A DNA stretch of 64,000 nucleotides, taken from NCBI GenBank assembly GCA_910586995.1, contig CAJUKZ010000005.1, forward strand, positions 69,276-133,275, written 5' to 3'. A program made the translations under genes and the position numbers. Positions 45,864 to 54,327 of this stretch are shown here, piece by piece. Source of the stretch: an uncultured Muribaculaceae bacterium. GTDB taxonomy: Bacteria > Bacteroidota > Bacteroidia > Bacteroidales > Muribaculaceae. Within the stretch, counting starts at the first letter, position 1. Every line of letters begins with the position of its first letter. The notes beneath the pieces were generated by a model. The model made no database searches, had not been told where the DNA came from, and saw only the letters and a program-made list of their open reading frames with translations.

Positions 45864-45897
45864 CGGGTATATCGGGCCACAAGGCTTGATATACCCG
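45864..45897 (+). terminator. Possible terminator after the YebC gene
   Basis: CGGGTATATC pairs with GATATACCCG across a 14-base loop. There is no clear T-tract, so function is uncertain. Confidence 0.45.
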
Positions 45898-45938
45898 ATA
45901 TCAATAAACACACATTCACCAATCTTGCTCTAAAAACT

Positions 45939-46415
45939 ATGTCTAACAAACAATTTTTAATGGCATTGCTGGCCACAGCAGCAATCGGACTCAGCGCCGG
46001 CGCCAAAGACACGATCGTACTGACCGACAATTCCGGTAAGACCAACGAAATGCACGTCGGAGCAATCGAAGAAATCACATTCTCCAACGGCAATATCATA
46101 ATCACGACAAGCAACGGCAAAAAATCATTTCCGTTGGGCGATCTCGACAACATCGCTTTCGACTATATGGCTTCCTCCAATGAGGACATCACCATACCCA
46201 TAGAAAGCGACGTGAACATATCCATATCCGGAACAACCATCACAGCAGAAGCAAATTCAGCAGACAAAACGCTAAATATAATAGCCGTCAACACTGCCGG
46301 TATGATAGTAGCGGCAACAAAAGGCCGCGAGTCAGTATCCATAGATTTCTCAAACTGGCCAAGAGGCATATATATCATCGTAGCAAACGACAAAACAATC
46401 AAATTCATCCGATAA
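45939..46415 (+). CDS. Small secreted protein with a T9SS-like C-terminal tail
   Basis: 158 residues. Signal peptide (FLMALLATAAIGLSAGAK), then a short beta region DTIVLTDNSGKTNEMHVGAI and EEITFSNGNIIITTSNG. The last 80 residues have the strand pattern of type A T9SS sorting domains, ending RGIYIIVANDKTIKFIR. With almost no room for a functional domain, most of the protein is the sorting signal. It lies 13 bases before a SusD-like gene, probably in one operon. Confidence 0.65.
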   Translation: MSNKQFLMALLATAAIGLSAGAKDTIVLTDNSGKTNEMHVGAIEEITFSNGNIIITTSNGKKSFPLGDLDNIAFDYMASSNEDITIPIESDVNISISGTTITAEANSADKTLNIIAVNTAGMIVAATKGRESVSIDFSNWPRGIYIIVANDKTIKFIR

Positions 46416-46428
46416 ACACACCATTGTC

Positions 46429-48258
46429 ATGAAAAAATTTCTACCGATCGCAATGCTTGCCTGCATCGCGACTGCAACAGCGCAACAAACCGACAATACT
46501 GACTACACACTGTATATCGAACTTCAGGACGGACAGAGCCACAACTACCGCCTTGATGACATACGCCGTATTTATTTTCTTCCTACAGAAGAATCCGGAG
46601 AAGACAATCTTCTGCTCTCAAAGGCCGACAACTTTGAGCCTAACGAGCTTTCAGAGGATGAATTATACAACCGGGTTGAGAAATTAGGCCAGTATTTCAG
46701 CGCATTCGATATCGCACAGTATATCCTGCTTGGAAGTAATGAATACAATAAGACAAGCCCGCACCAATACGAGTATACGAATACACTGACTATCAACTGT
46801 TATGCAGGATATACTACCAATACGCAAGGATGGTACGGCAGATTTCCATCGACATATTCGGATTTTTATGAATTCTGTGAAGGTCCATACGTTAAATTTA
46901 TAAAGCTGTCCAATTACATCTCACCCTTCCTCAACGACGATATCGCCAACGACTTCGTAGAACTGAAAGCCATAGCGCTCCTGCTTCTTGATCATGCAGC
47001 ACAGGAGATGACGGACATATACGGTTCTATTCACTATCTCGACTATAAGAATAACAAGAGCGGACATCCATACACCTTCAACAGCGGTGCGGACATCTAC
47101 AACACCATATTCAAGAATATCGACGATATAATTGCCGTATTCGACAACTTCGAGTCGCGCAGCGAAACATACAAGACATTGCTCCTGAGTATAATCAAAG
47201 ATGTAGACAAAATCACACAGACAAAAAGCCTGAAGACCTGGAAACGATATGCAAACTCGCTGAAGCTGCGCATGGCAATGCATCTGGCCCAAGTAGACCC
47301 GTACAGAGCACAAACACTCGCTGAAGAAGCTGTAAGCTCGGGCGTAACTGAAAGCAAGGAAGATGAGATAGGCCTCACCCCCAAGACCGGATGCGAAGAC
47401 AGTCATCCGATGAGAACAATAATGAATACCTGGAATGACTCACGCGTCAACGCTTCTTTCGTCAGCCTTCTCACTTCCCTGAGCCATCCTTACTCCAAGT
47501 ATCTCCTCGCCCCGATCTCCGATGATCTCACAAATTCAAAAACGGGAAAGACCACAGCAAAAGGCTCAACCGTAGCCGGACTCCGTGCAGGTGTAAAGGT
47601 CGGTGACGGACAGACCAATGAAAACCACTATACACGCTATTCAAAATTTACAGATTGTGAGGATTTCCAATTCATGAACATCTATGCGATGAAATGGGCT
47701 GAGGTTGATTTCCTGCGTGCCGAAGGCGCTCTGCGCGGATGGAATATGGGCGGCACGGCAGAAACGTTCTATTACCGTGGCATAAGAAACGGAGACTGCT
47801 CAGACCGCTTCGGCTACCCTACCGGCAACTACGACAAATACGTAGAAGACTATCTCGCAGTGGAGAACCCAACGCCATACAAATACGTAGACCCTATGGA
47901 CGATGACAACAATATCGACGGAGTCACCACTATAGGTGTGCGTTGGAGCGATGCCGACAGCCGTGAAACGAAACTCGAAAAAATCATCACCCAGAAATAT
48001 ATAGCAGTCTTCCCTCATGGCTATGAGGCCTGGACCGACATCCGGCGCACCGGATATCCGAAGATATTCCCAGTGCTCAACCCCGAAGACGGCGACGGCT
48101 CACTCAAATACGGCGACATTATCCGCAGGAACAAACTGCCGGGAAGGGATACGGAAGCCGGCAGAAACGACATATCCACATCAGGCCTGAAGGCGCTGGG
48201 TGGAGAGGATCTGATGTCGACCCGCGTCTTCTGGGACGTAGACACACCGAATTTCTAA
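46429..48258 (+). CDS. SusD/RagB-like protein without a SusC partner
   Basis: 609 residues. The hydrophobic N-terminus is followed by QQTDNTDYTLYIELQDGQ and NYRLDDIRRIYFLPTEE, a short strand motif similar to that in the preceding protein. The helical TPR-like SusD fold follows, with the C-terminal signature ETKLEKIITQKYIAVFPHGY and EAWTDIRRTGYPKIFPV. SusD-like proteins bind nutrients on the cell surface together with a SusC (TonB-dependent) channel. Neither a SusC gene nor a convincing lipobox (Cys12 in AMLAC, after a very short hydrophobic stretch) is present here. A strong terminator follows. Confidence 0.8.
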   Translation: MKKFLPIAMLACIATATAQQTDNTDYTLYIELQDGQSHNYRLDDIRRIYFLPTEESGEDNLLLSKADNFEPNELSEDELYNRVEKLGQYFSAFDIAQYILLGSNEYNKTSPHQYEYTNTLTINCYAGYTTNTQGWYGRFPSTYSDFYEFCEGPYVKFIKLSNYISPFLNDDIANDFVELKAIALLLLDHAAQEMTDIYGSIHYLDYKNNKSGHPYTFNSGADIYNTIFKNIDDIIAVFDNFESRSETYKTLLLSIIKDVDKITQTKSLKTWKRYANSLKLRMAMHLAQVDPYRAQTLAEEAVSSGVTESKEDEIGLTPKTGCEDSHPMRTIMNTWNDSRVNASFVSLLTSLSHPYSKYLLAPISDDLTNSKTGKTTAKGSTVAGLRAGVKVGDGQTNENHYTRYSKFTDCEDFQFMNIYAMKWAEVDFLRAEGALRGWNMGGTAETFYYRGIRNGDCSDRFGYPTGNYDKYVEDYLAVENPTPYKYVDPMDDDNNIDGVTTIGVRWSDADSRETKLEKIITQKYIAVFPHGYEAWTDIRRTGYPKIFPVLNPEDGDGSLKYGDIIRRNKLPGRDTEAGRNDISTSGLKALGGEDLMSTRVFWDVDTPNF

Positions 48259-48273
48259 TTCCTCATCATCCAC

Positions 48274-48319
48274 AACAACCCCGCTATGGCATCCACTACA
48301 GGGCCATAGCGGGGTTGTT
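48274..48319 (+). terminator. Terminator after the SusD-like gene
   Basis: AACAACCCCGCTATGGC pairs perfectly with GCCATAGCGGGGTTGTT (17 bp, 12-base loop). Confidence 0.92.
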
Positions 48320-48397
48320 CTATACAAGGACTTTGTTTTTCACATTATTTTATCCTCAGCAACACTATTATAACACTTGTTTCACACAATTATTTCG

Positions 48398-48405
48398 TAT
48401 CTTTG
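48398..48405 (+). promoter_or_regulatory. -7 box for the MBL-fold gene
   Basis: TATCTTTG ends six bases before the ATG at 48412, so the mRNA is probably leaderless or starts further inside the frame. Confidence 0.55.
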
Positions 48406-48411
48406 CCCCAC

Positions 48412-49470
48412 ATGGCAAGGAAAAGGCGTAATCCAATTCATCTCGATGACCTCCCGGGACTATTCGACAGTCTCGAGATTGATATGACACGTCCCGATAT
48501 GGCCGGAGACCTCATTGCACGCCACCGCGCTCAGGCCGCCACTCTGGCAGCTGACCGCGAAGCCGATGCTGCCGCAGCCGATTTCCGGCTTGCACCGACT
48601 GCAGTCTCACCCACCGACCGACTGATGTTCATATCCTTCGGCAGTGGATCGTCGGGCAATTGCGCCTATCTCGGCAATGGCAAAGAAGGCATACTTATCG
48701 ACGCCGGTGTAGATCCTGACACAGTGAAAGCCAGAATGCGTGACAACGGCATAGACTTCAAGGGTGTCCGCGGCATACTCGTAACACACGACCACAGCGA
48801 CCATGTGAGATTCGCCTACAAACTGCTTCGCAAGCAGAACCATATGCTGATGTATGCTACCCCACGAACTCTATCAGGCATGTTGCGCCGGCACAGCATA
48901 TCATCGCGCATAAAAGACTATCACAAACCCATATACAAAGAGCATCCGTTCGATATCGGCGCGATGCGCATCACCCCGTTTGAGACTTCTCACGACGGTA
49001 CTGACAACGTTGGATTCCACATAGCCTACGGCAGCTACCACAAATTCGTGGTAATGACAGACACTGGACACATCACCGAGCGAGGCGACTTCTATATCCG
49101 TCAGGCACACTATCTTATGATCGAGAGCAACTATGACGCCCGCATGCTCGCCGACGGTGCATATCCCGAATATCTCAAAGCCCGCATTGCTTCCGACCAC
49201 GGACATATGGACAACGCGCACACCGCAAGCTATCTGGCAAGTGCTGCATCGGAAGGTATAAGCCACGTGTTTCTTTGCCACCTGAGCCACGACAACAACA
49301 CACCCGAGCTGGCTCTGTCTGCATCGCGCAAGGCGCTTGAAACCGTAGGACTCTCTGTGGGCGACGCCTCCGGATCGCTTGACACCAGAGATGCCGACGT
49401 TCAACTGACCGCACTACCTCGCTTCGACACATCGCCATTATACGTCTTCCGCGAGCCTAAGCAAGTTTAG
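48412..49470 (+). CDS. MBL-fold metallo-hydrolase (YycJ/WalJ-like)
   Basis: 352 residues from the ATG at 48412; the frame is open back to a TTG at 48403 inside the -7 box. The C-terminal 275 residues are a metallo-beta-lactamase-fold hydrolase with FISFGSGSSGNCAYLG, LVTHDHSDHVRF (HxHxDH), HDGTDNVGFHIAY and a SDHGHMDNAHTASYL segment, as in YycJ-type nucleases/hydrolases. The first 70 residues (Asp- and Ala-rich, LDDLPGLFDSLEIDM) are an extension not needed for the fold. If translation instead starts at the ATG of MFISFGSG the extension would not be made. Confidence 0.82.
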   Translation: MARKRRNPIHLDDLPGLFDSLEIDMTRPDMAGDLIARHRAQAATLAADREADAAAADFRLAPTAVSPTDRLMFISFGSGSSGNCAYLGNGKEGILIDAGVDPDTVKARMRDNGIDFKGVRGILVTHDHSDHVRFAYKLLRKQNHMLMYATPRTLSGMLRRHSISSRIKDYHKPIYKEHPFDIGAMRITPFETSHDGTDNVGFHIAYGSYHKFVVMTDTGHITERGDFYIRQAHYLMIESNYDARMLADGAYPEYLKARIASDHGHMDNAHTASYLASAASEGISHVFLCHLSHDNNTPELALSASRKALETVGLSVGDASGSLDTRDADVQLTALPRFDTSPLYVFREPKQV

Positions 49471-49540
49471 AATACCAATTTTAGAGAATCAACTGCCATA
49501 ATTATAAAGGGACATTTGGCTCAATTAGCGAATTTTTGCG

Positions 49541-49548
49541 TAAATTTG
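49541..49548 (+). promoter_or_regulatory. -7 box for the ATP-grasp/inositol-lipid genes
   Basis: TAAATTTG, 17 bases before the ATG at 49566. Confidence 0.55.
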
Positions 49549-49565
49549 CAACCCAAACCCCAATT

Positions 49566-50420
49566 ATGGCAGACATCACAATAGCGGCGATACTTCGCGC
49601 CGGAGCATATTCACCCAACCACATAGGAAATGACGCAGCCATTCTCAACATGGCTGCCGATCAATTGCGCAAACGCGGTTGCGTGGTGAATATCTATAGC
49701 GAGGAGCAGTTTGCCGCCGGGGGCGCAGCCGACGAGCCGACGATCATAAACATGTGCCGCGAGCCTCGATCGATCGAACTGCTACAACAGGCCGAAGACG
49801 ACGGTAGACTCGTGATAAACTCCGGATACGCCATCGAGAACTGCATACGTGAGCGGATGACCCGCATAATCGTCGGAAGCAATATACCATTTCCCGACAG
49901 CAAGGTGGTCAACACCAATATGGTGGTCAAGGATGCACTTGCATCAGCAGGAATATCAAGATGCTGGATCAAGCGCGCCGACTTTCACGCCCAGCACAAG
50001 GAGGACGTAAGCTACGCGCGCAATCCTGAAGAAGCGCAAGAACTCGTGCAGGAATACTTCCTGCGCGGAATAAGCCGGGCAGTGATCCAGCGCCATATCG
50101 ACGGAGAATTAATACAATTCTACGGCATTACAGACTCGCCGTTCTTCTTCTGGTTCTTCCCCATGCATGCTGCACAGAAGCCCTCGGCCGAATTGGGTGA
50201 AAGCATCGACAGCCGGTTGCGCGGAATAGCATCCACAGCGGCAACCGAACTCGGGCTCAACATCTATGGAGGCGAATGTATATTATCCGCCGACGGCACT
50301 CTGACTCTGATCGACGTTAACGACTGGCCCTCGTTCGCTCCATGCCGGCCGGAAGCAGCCACAGCCATAGCAAAGTCCGTAATAGCCACCATAAAGACAC
50401 GACGTCAGCCAATATCATGA
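49566..50420 (+). CDS. ATP-grasp-like protein of unknown substrate
   Basis: 284 residues from the ATG at 49566. The N-terminal part begins ADITIAAILRAGAYSPNH. The C-terminal half has ATP-grasp features: SRCWIKRADFHAQHKEDV (Lys for ATP), AVIQRHIDGELIQFYGI and the metal-binding end TLTLIDVNDWPSFAPCR. ATP-grasp enzymes join a carboxylate to an amine or similar group with ATP; the substrate is not known to me. The stop overlaps the GtrA start (ATGA), tying it to the inositol-lipid genes. Confidence 0.7.
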   Translation: MADITIAAILRAGAYSPNHIGNDAAILNMAADQLRKRGCVVNIYSEEQFAAGGAADEPTIINMCREPRSIELLQQAEDDGRLVINSGYAIENCIRERMTRIIVGSNIPFPDSKVVNTNMVVKDALASAGISRCWIKRADFHAQHKEDVSYARNPEEAQELVQEYFLRGISRAVIQRHIDGELIQFYGITDSPFFFWFFPMHAAQKPSAELGESIDSRLRGIASTAATELGLNIYGGECILSADGTLTLIDVNDWPSFAPCRPEAATAIAKSVIATIKTRRQPIS

Positions 50421-50956
50421 CATCCGGAATGCACAAGATAAAAGACAAAGTGCTGCATGGCAACGGCATCTTCATGTTCCTGCGCTCATCAGCCGCAGCC
50501 CAGGTAGCCTCGTGGGTCGACCTCGGGCTCGGATTCGTATTATTCTCATGGTGCGGCCTGTCGTCATGGCTTGCTACCGGCACAGGAGCTGTGGCCGGAG
50601 GCATCATCAACTGCTGCATCAATTACCGCTTCACATTCCGCGCCCAAGGCGTCGGCGTGCATGCCGTGGCCGTTAAATATCTGCTCGTATGGATTGGCTC
50701 GCTGCTGCTCAACACCTACGGCACTGCCGGCCTTTACGACCTGCTGCGCTCTATCCCGATGCTCGACGAACTTGGATTCACCGAGAAAGGATGCTATGCA
50801 GTGGCACGTGTAGGCACTTCTCTGATAGTATCTATAGCCTGGAACTTCCTGCTGCAACGCTATTTCGTCTACAGCAATGTAAAATTCGACCGTGTGCTCG
50901 ACCGCATCTTCCGCGTCAACAGAACCACGGACAACGTATCAACCAAGAACAAATAA
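50417..50956 (+). CDS. GtrA-family membrane protein
   Basis: 179 residues from the ATG overlapping the preceding stop. Four membrane helices lie at about 20-40, 45-65, 85-105 and 130-150, with the GtrA motif NCCINYRFTFRAQG after the second and NFLLQRYFVYSN after the fourth. GtrA proteins are thought to move lipid-linked sugars across the membrane. Here it stands among phospholipid genes. Confidence 0.85.
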   Translation: MTSGMHKIKDKVLHGNGIFMFLRSSAAAQVASWVDLGLGFVLFSWCGLSSWLATGTGAVAGGIINCCINYRFTFRAQGVGVHAVAVKYLLVWIGSLLLNTYGTAGLYDLLRSIPMLDELGFTEKGCYAVARVGTSLIVSIAWNFLLQRYFVYSNVKFDRVLDRIFRVNRTTDNVSTKNK

Positions 50957-50974
50957 ATTCCTGAAAGACATAAG

Positions 50975-51682
50975 ATGAAAACAGCAAAATCCGCCGTAAA
51001 AGCCAAACGCGACTGGCTACAGCAGTTGATTTACGTAGTCATCAACCCATTCGTGCGCCTGCTCATCCGCATGGGATTCACCCCAAATACCGTAACTACA
51101 ATAGGATTCCTGGGCAATGTGGCTGCGGCTGCAGTCTTCTGCGCAGCCGGATATGAGGCATCCATAGACGGCACACCCCACTACGGGCTCATCACCTGGG
51201 GAGGCGCGCTCATCATAATCTTCTCGCTTTTCGACATGCTCGACGGACAGGTGGCACGCCTCGGCAACATGGCCACCACATTCGGGGCGATGTATGACTC
51301 CGTGCTTGACCGCTACTGCGAGATGCTGACTTTGGGAGGCATCAGCTATTACATGATCATGACATGCCATCCTATAGGCGCACTCATCACATTCATCGCT
51401 TTGGTCGGCTCTCTGATGGTCAGCTATGTGCGTGCCCGCGCCGAAGGCCTCGGCATAGAGTGCAAGATCGGATTCATGCAGCGTCCGGAGCGCGTGGTAG
51501 TCACCGCTGTATCCGCACTTGCCTGCGGCATCACCGGTCAGAGCCTCGCCCCTGACAGCAGCTTCGACGCTGTATGCATATTGACTGTGGCAATGGGCAT
51601 AATAGCAGTATTCGCCAACCTCACCGCATTCGCTCGCCTGGGACATTCCAAGCGCGAGATGCAGAAAAAAGAAAAGAAATGA
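50975..51682 (+). CDS. CDP-alcohol phosphatidyltransferase (probable phosphatidylinositol-phosphate synthase)
   Basis: 235 residues. The CDP-alcohol motif is complete: Asp87, Asp90, Gly91, Ala94, Arg95, Gly104, Asp108 and Asp112 (FDMLDGQVARLGNMATTFG and AMYDSVLDR). About six membrane helices. The enzyme joins a CDP-diacylglycerol to an alcohol. With myo-inositol-phosphate synthase nearby, inositol phosphate is the likely acceptor, which would give phosphatidylinositol phosphate; this is inference from neighbours. The stop overlaps the next gene (ATGA). Confidence 0.88.
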   Translation: MKTAKSAVKAKRDWLQQLIYVVINPFVRLLIRMGFTPNTVTTIGFLGNVAAAAVFCAAGYEASIDGTPHYGLITWGGALIIIFSLFDMLDGQVARLGNMATTFGAMYDSVLDRYCEMLTLGGISYYMIMTCHPIGALITFIALVGSLMVSYVRARAEGLGIECKIGFMQRPERVVVTAVSALACGITGQSLAPDSSFDAVCILTVAMGIIAVFANLTAFARLGHSKREMQKKEKK

Positions 51683-52608
51683 CACTGCCCCAACGGAAAG
51701 AATGGATAGCGCTGGTGCTTGCCTCGGCCATATGGCTGACGGTGACAGCCCTGTTCGTAGGCACACGCCCTGAGCATTTCCTGCTTTGCGCACTGATAGC
51801 AGCTTTGTTTTTCGCTTCCGGCACTACACGTCGCATGATCGTGGCACTGCTGCCATTCGTAGTCTTCGGCATAAGCTACGACTGGATGAACATGTTGCCC
51901 AACTACATGGTAAATCCGGTAGATACCGAGGGGATCTACAATGCAGAAAAAAGCCTGTTTGGAATCATGACGACAGAGGGTCTGCTGACGCCTAACGAAT
52001 TCCTGGCATTGCACACATCGCGCCTCATGGACTTCCTCGGCGGCTTCTTCTACCTATGTTGGGTCCCTGTGCCGATAATCTTCGGTCTGTGGCTTTACTT
52101 CAACGGACAGAAACGTGTCTATCTCCACTTCGCGCTTGTCTTCCTGCTGGTCAATCTCATTGGATTCGCAGGATATTACATTCACCCGGCAGCGCCGCCG
52201 TGGTATGAGGCCGAACATGGCTTCGACGTCATCATCGGATGCAAAGGCAGTGTGGCCGGGCTTGCCGGATTCGGCGACATAACCGGTTGGAACGTTTTCG
52301 ACGGACTGTATGCCCGCAACGCCAATGTCTTCGCAGCCGTGCCTTCGCTCCACAGCGCATACACCTTAGTAGCATTCATATACTCACTCAAGGCACGATG
52401 CCCGCAATGGGTACGCGCCGCACTCGGAATTATAACCGCAGGCATATGGTTCACAGCCGTATATACATCGCATCATTATATAATAGATGTCTTGCTCGGT
52501 ATTGCCACTGCCGTCGCCGGATGGGCTTTATTTGAATATGTGCTGATGCGTATTCCGGCAATGCGCCGCTTCACCGACAACTATACACGCTACATCAGCA
52601 AGAGCTGA
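51679..52608 (+). CDS. PAP2/AUR1-like membrane protein (probable inositol phosphorylceramide synthase)
   Basis: 309 residues from the ATG overlapping the preceding stop. About six to eight membrane helices. The PAP2-superfamily motifs are AAVPSLHSAYTLV and YTSHHYIIDVLLGI, giving the His, His, Asp triad in the spacing of AUR1-type inositol phosphorylceramide synthases (SLH and HxxxD). Gut Bacteroidetes make ceramide phosphoinositol with such an enzyme. The alternative is a plain lipid phosphatase, which could dephosphorylate phosphatidylinositol phosphate. Confidence 0.8.
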   Translation: MTLPQRKEWIALVLASAIWLTVTALFVGTRPEHFLLCALIAALFFASGTTRRMIVALLPFVVFGISYDWMNMLPNYMVNPVDTEGIYNAEKSLFGIMTTEGLLTPNEFLALHTSRLMDFLGGFFYLCWVPVPIIFGLWLYFNGQKRVYLHFALVFLLVNLIGFAGYYIHPAAPPWYEAEHGFDVIIGCKGSVAGLAGFGDITGWNVFDGLYARNANVFAAVPSLHSAYTLVAFIYSLKARCPQWVRAALGIITAGIWFTAVYTSHHYIIDVLLGIATAVAGWALFEYVLMRIPAMRRFTDNYTRYISKS

Positions 52609-52855
52609 AAAAGAGCACGCCCGCTTTGCATTTTTTAGCACTTCAAAACGTACAAGCGGCACATTTCACCGATATTAACCATATACATAGGTTTTTTAGC
52701 TTAATATTACAAATTTTTACCAAGTTTATAGTAGTAAAAATTTTAGAATTAAAAAACAATATGTACTTTTACCGCGCAAAGTCCGCTTGCGCCCTCTGTC
52801 GGTGCAGGAGCATTTGCCTTGCAATAACGATAATCAACCAAATTTATCAAAAGAT

Positions 52856-54163
52856 ATGACCACAAACAATGTAAAGCCCGCCGAGGGCAAGCTCGGAGTG
52901 ATGGTAGTAGGTCTCGGAGCAGTGACATCTACCTTCATGACTGGCGTTCTGATGGCTCGCAAGGGCCTTGCCAAGCCAGTTGGCTCTATGACCCAGTACG
53001 ACAAGATCCGTGTGGGTCGCGGTGCAGACAAGAAATACCTCAAATATGACGAAATCGTTCCCATCGCCAAGCTCGACGACATCGTGTTCGGAGCATGGGA
53101 CGTATATCCCGCCAACGCATACGAAAGCGCAATCAACGCAGAGGTGCTGAAGGAAAAAGACATCAACCCCGTACGCGACGAACTTGAGGCCATCAAGCCC
53201 CTCAAGGCAGCTTTCGACCACAACTACGCCAAGCGCCTCGACGGCGACAACGTAAAGCAGGTAAAAGACCGCTGGGACATGACCGAACAGATCCGCGAGG
53301 ACATCCGCAACTTCAAGAAAGAAAACGGACTCGACCGCGTAGTGGTTCTGTGGGCTGCATCTACCGAAGTATATGTACCCGTAGATGAGAAAGTACACGG
53401 CACACTCGCAGCACTCGAGGCTGCAATGAAGGCCGACGACAAGGAACACATCGCCCCCTCGATGTGCTACGCTTACGCTGCTCTTTCTGAAGGCGCACCT
53501 TTCATCATGGGCGCACCCAACACCACTGTCGACATCCCCGCTATGTGGGAGCTCAGCGAAAAGACCGGCATGCCCATCGCCGGAAAGGACTTCAAGACCG
53601 GTCAGACTCTGGTGAAGTCCGGATTCGCACCCATCATCGGCACTCGTTGCCTCGGTCTGAGCGGATGGTTCTCTACCAACATCCTCGGCAACCGCGACGG
53701 TCTGGTACTCGACGAACCCGCCAACTTCCGCACCAAGGAAGTCTCCAAGCTGTCCACACTCGAGTCTATACTCGTTCCTGAGGAACAGCCCGACCTCTAT
53801 ACCGACTACTACCACAAAGTGCGCATCAACTACTATCCTCCGCGCAACGACAACAAGGAAGGCTGGGATAACATCGACATCTTCGGCTGGATGGGCTACC
53901 CCATGCAGATCAAGATCAACTTCCTCTGCCGCGACTCTATCCTTGCTGCTCCACTCTGCCTTGACCTCGTGCTCCTCAGCGACCTCGCCGCACGCGCAGG
54001 CCGTCACGGCATACAGCGCTTCCTGAGCTTCTTCCTCAAGAGCCCGATGCACGACTACACCAAGGGTGAAGTACCTGTCAACCATCTGTTCCAGCAGTAC
54101 GTAATGCTCAAGAACGCTATCCGCGAAATGGGCGGCTACGAAGCTGACGAAGAAATCGACTGA
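52856..54163 (+). CDS. ino1: myo-Inositol-1(3)-phosphate synthase
   Basis: 435 residues from the ATG at 52856. It turns glucose 6-phosphate into inositol phosphate with NAD. The Rossmann start LGVMVVGLGAVTSTFMTGVL, NGLDRVVVLWAASTEVYVP, the IAGKDFKTGQTLVKS motif with the catalytic Lys and NILGNRDGLVL match the prokaryotic family. It supplies the head group for the inositol lipids made by the two preceding enzymes. A strong hairpin follows. The 247-base gap before it (52609-52855) is A/T-rich and has no perfect -7 box. Confidence 0.92.
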   Translation: MTTNNVKPAEGKLGVMVVGLGAVTSTFMTGVLMARKGLAKPVGSMTQYDKIRVGRGADKKYLKYDEIVPIAKLDDIVFGAWDVYPANAYESAINAEVLKEKDINPVRDELEAIKPLKAAFDHNYAKRLDGDNVKQVKDRWDMTEQIREDIRNFKKENGLDRVVVLWAASTEVYVPVDEKVHGTLAALEAAMKADDKEHIAPSMCYAYAALSEGAPFIMGAPNTTVDIPAMWELSEKTGMPIAGKDFKTGQTLVKSGFAPIIGTRCLGLSGWFSTNILGNRDGLVLDEPANFRTKEVSKLSTLESILVPEEQPDLYTDYYHKVRINYYPPRNDNKEGWDNIDIFGWMGYPMQIKINFLCRDSILAAPLCLDLVLLSDLAARAGRHGIQRFLSFFLKSPMHDYTKGEVPVNHLFQQYVMLKNAIREMGGYEADEEID

Positions 54164-54190
54164 TCACCGGTCTACTGAATAAAATCATAC

Positions 54191-54225
54191 GACGGCCTGC
54201 ATGCAACGGTTGCATGCAGGCCGTC
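54191..54225 (+). terminator. Terminator after myo-inositol-phosphate synthase
   Basis: GACGGCCTGCATGCAA pairs perfectly with TTGCATGCAGGCCGTC (16 bp, loop CGG). Confidence 0.88.
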
Positions 54226-54281
54226 TCACATTTCATAGCATAAACGAGGTTTTTAACTTTGGCTGCAAAAAAGAAAAATCG

Positions 54282-54289
54282 TAAATTTG
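54282..54289 (+). promoter_or_regulatory. -7 box for the nuclease-phosphatase fusion gene
   Basis: TAAATTTG, 38 bases before the ATG at 54328; a second box TAACTTTG is at 54254-54261. Confidence 0.55.
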
Positions 54290-54327
54290 CAGATACCGGC
54301 ATTTCAACTTCATATAGAACCAAGCTC

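Noticed and set aside
52847..54085. Open frame of 412 codons antisense to myo-inositol-phosphate synthase
   Set aside because: It mirrors the codon bias of the strongly supported sense gene, has no family features and a low-complexity Val/Cys/His-rich composition.
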